The position numbers and the translations under genes were made by a program. DNA of 24,018 nt from NCBI GenBank assembly GCA_009731375.1, contig BJOX01000191.1, positions 139,439 to 163,456 of the forward strand. Reading direction: 5' to 3'. Origin of the DNA: Paulinella micropora. Lineage: Eukaryota; Cercozoa; Imbricatea; Euglyphida. This document shows positions 21,936 to 24,018 of the stretch, piece after piece; within the stretch, counting starts at the first letter, position 1, and every line of letters begins with the position of its first letter. The notes under the pieces are model-generated. The model did not search any database. It worked only from the letters and a program-made list of their open reading frames with translations, and was not told the DNA's origin.

Positions 21936-22040
21936 TGTAATTAGCTGTGACTTCTATGTCGAACCGATCGGTGGTGCAAAAAAACTCTATGCGCAGCTTG
22001 ACAAAACGTATAGTCAGAATGCCTGGTACTAGATCATTTC
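21936..22040. other. Unique spacer with first copy of the recurrent spacer motif
   Basis: Complex sequence whose 3' half (21994-22042: CAGCTTGACAAAACGTATAG and CCTGGTACTAGATCATTTCT) recurs with small changes at 22465 and 22658. Confidence 0.8.
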
Positions 22041-22121
<81 letters not shown>

Positions 22122-22122
22122 A

Positions 22123-22163
<41 letters not shown>

Positions 22164-22205
22164 GTCTATCTATCTATATATCTATCTATCTACCTATCTA
22201 TCTAC

Positions 22206-22272
<67 letters not shown>

Positions 22273-22273
22273 C

Positions 22274-22312
<39 letters not shown>

Positions 22313-22366
22313 NNNNNNNNNNNNNNNNNNNNNCTTCTATCTATCTATCTATCTATCTATCTATCC

Positions 22367-22406
<40 letters not shown>

Positions 22407-22407
22407 G

Positions 22408-22459
<52 letters not shown>

Positions 22460-22460
22460 C
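22041..22460. repeat. TATC microsatellite with a 21-N gap
   Basis: TATC repeats with occasional TACC, TATA and CATC units and N at 22313-22333. It lies between the first and second copies of the spacer. Confidence 0.96.
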
Positions 22461-22464
22461 CTAT

Positions 22465-22513
22465 CCAGCTAGACAAAATGTACAGTCAACAAAGCTGGTA
22501 CTAGATCAATTCT
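22465..22513 (+). repeat. Recurrent spacer, copy 2
   Basis: It starts CCAGCTAGACAAAATGTACA and contains AAAGCTGGTACTAGATCAAT. CCAGCT and AGCTGG are perfectly complementary, giving a stem with a 22-nt loop. Confidence 0.9.
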
Positions 22514-22533
22514 CTACCTACCTAACTATCTAT

Positions 22534-22615
<82 letters not shown>

Positions 22616-22657
22616 GTTAATCTATCTATCTATCTATCTATTTATCTACCTACCTAT
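22514..22657. repeat. TATC/TACC microsatellite
   Basis: Array between spacer copies 2 and 3, with TACC and AACT units at the start, TGTTAATC near 22614 and TACC at the end. Confidence 0.96.
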
Positions 22658-22706
22658 CCAGCTAGACAAAACGTATAGTCAACAAAGCTGGTACTAGATC
22701 AATTCT
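22658..22706 (+). repeat. Recurrent spacer, copy 3
   Basis: Nearly identical to copy 2 (CCAGCTAGACAAAACGTATA, AAAGCTGGTACTAGATCAAT). The stem CCAGCT (22658-22663) with AGCTGG (22686-22691) is preserved. Copies 2 and 3 start 193 bp apart. Confidence 0.9.
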
Positions 22707-22711
22707 CTATA

Positions 22712-22793
<82 letters not shown>

Positions 22794-22822
22794 CCTACCT
22801 ACCTACCTACCTACCTACCTAC

Positions 22823-22884
<62 letters not shown>

Positions 22885-22933
22885 ATCTATCTATCTACCT
22901 ACCTACCTACCTACCTACCTACCTACCTATATG

Positions 22934-22987
<54 letters not shown>

Positions 22988-23204
22988 GATCTATCTATCT
23001 ATCTATCTGTCTATCTATCTGTCTATCTATCTATCCATCTATATATCTATCTATCTATCTATCTATCTAACTATCTATCTATCTATCTATCTATCTACCT
23101 ACCTACCTACCTACCTACCTACCTACCTACCTACCTACCTACCCAACCACTCACCCACCTACCTACCTACCTACCTACCTACCTACCTACCTACCTACCT
23201 ACCT
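22707..23204. repeat. TATC and TACC microsatellite
   Basis: TATC blocks alternate with TACC blocks (about 22791-22823, 22896-22929 and 23097-23203). It forms the left arm of a large inverted structure with the GATA array downstream. Confidence 0.96.
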
Positions 23205-23246
<42 letters not shown>

Positions 23247-23414
23247 GCATATAAATAAACAAAATGACAAATGAATCAATAACACAAAAATGAAATGAGC
23301 AACAAGAAGAACAACCAACAACAACAACAACAACAACAAAAACAACAACAACAGCAACAACAACAGCAACAACAACGGATGAAGGAAGCAATGAATGGAT
23401 GGATGAGTGAATGA
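23205..23414. repeat. AATC and CAA repeats in an A-rich spacer
   Basis: AATC units (23205-23242), A-rich sequence with AATGA words, CAA units (about 23316-23374), then GGAT/GAAT repeats (23377-23414). This is the loop between the complementary TATC and GATA arrays. Confidence 0.85.
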
Positions 23415-23928
<514 letters not shown>

Positions 23929-24018
23929 AGATGTCGCAAAGGAATGTAGTCCTTGCAAAGGAACGCAGTTTCACATCAAACAATAATTTGTGTACTGTGC
24001 ATGTGTCCGGGATGGGAA
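23929..24018. other. Unique sequence at the window's 3' edge
   Basis: Complex sequence. GCAAAGGAATGTAG (23936-23949) and GCAAAGGAACGCAG (23957-23970) form a small direct repeat of period 21. No gene visible in the 90 bp available. Confidence 0.6.

Noticed and set aside
21994-22706. CRISPR-like pattern of repeated 50-bp units
   Set aside because: The repeated units are spacers among TATC microsatellites of variable length, only three copies, in evidently eukaryotic DNA without cas genes.

Overview
This window reads as eukaryotic nuclear DNA from a draft assembly, most likely an animal. About 60% of its 24 kb is simple-sequence repeat, seven runs of N (about 1.1 kb in all) sit inside repeats, and no bacterial gene architecture is present. 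The mix of long TATC/GATA and TACC/GTAG arrays with small inverted-repeat elements and tandem units joined to tetranucleotides resembles invertebrate, especially molluscan, repeat landscapes. That is an inference from general knowledge, and nothing here identifies a species. I find no protein-coding gene, rRNA, tRNA or CRISPR array I can support. The very long open frames are translations of stop-free microsatellites.

Layout. 1-353: compound dinucleotide block. 354-680: short unique stretch with a 61-bp tandem duplication. 684-2016: TATC and CTAC arrays, then a tandem family of about 230-bp units separated by GTAG arrays; the third unit is interrupted by a 132-bp inverted-repeat (MITE-like) element. 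2371-3480: ATGT, AGT/GGT, AT and ATAC arrays, with a 147-bp foldback element and a 98-bp hairpin between them. 3482-4974: the longest complex-sequence stretch, with one TATA-like motif and no convincing gene. 4975-5871: ATGT, poly-G, GTAG, GT/CTGT and poly-A around two gaps. 5872-6500: unique. 6501-7814: TATC arrays around a 545-bp tandem duplication. 7876-9919: CTA arrays passing into AAT then ATT. 9920-10512: unique with an ATT block. 10513-13143: polypyrimidine, including about 1.74 kb of apparently perfect TTCC. 13152-15135: ATAC, TATC and CTA arrays. 15349-16649: a 1.3-kb terminal-inverted-repeat element embedded in AT repeats. 16650-19853: AT/ATAC, then heptad and decad polypyrimidine, GTT and poly-T with a 972-N gap. 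19973-21935: TTAC, AT, GA/CA, CT, poly-T and heptad arrays. 22041-23928: TATC arrays with a recurrent 50-bp spacer, then the complementary GATA array in opposite orientation.

Nothing works together here as a pathway. The recurring theme is architectural. At least seven arrays lie between direct copies of the same short unique flank, and nearly all repeats from about 6.5 to 23.2 kb carry their pyrimidine-rich strand on +. This suggests repeated local duplication or template switching anchored in microsatellites, together with insertion of small non-autonomous DNA elements. Some of it, especially the perfect TTCC core and the homopolymers at gap edges, may be assembly artefact.
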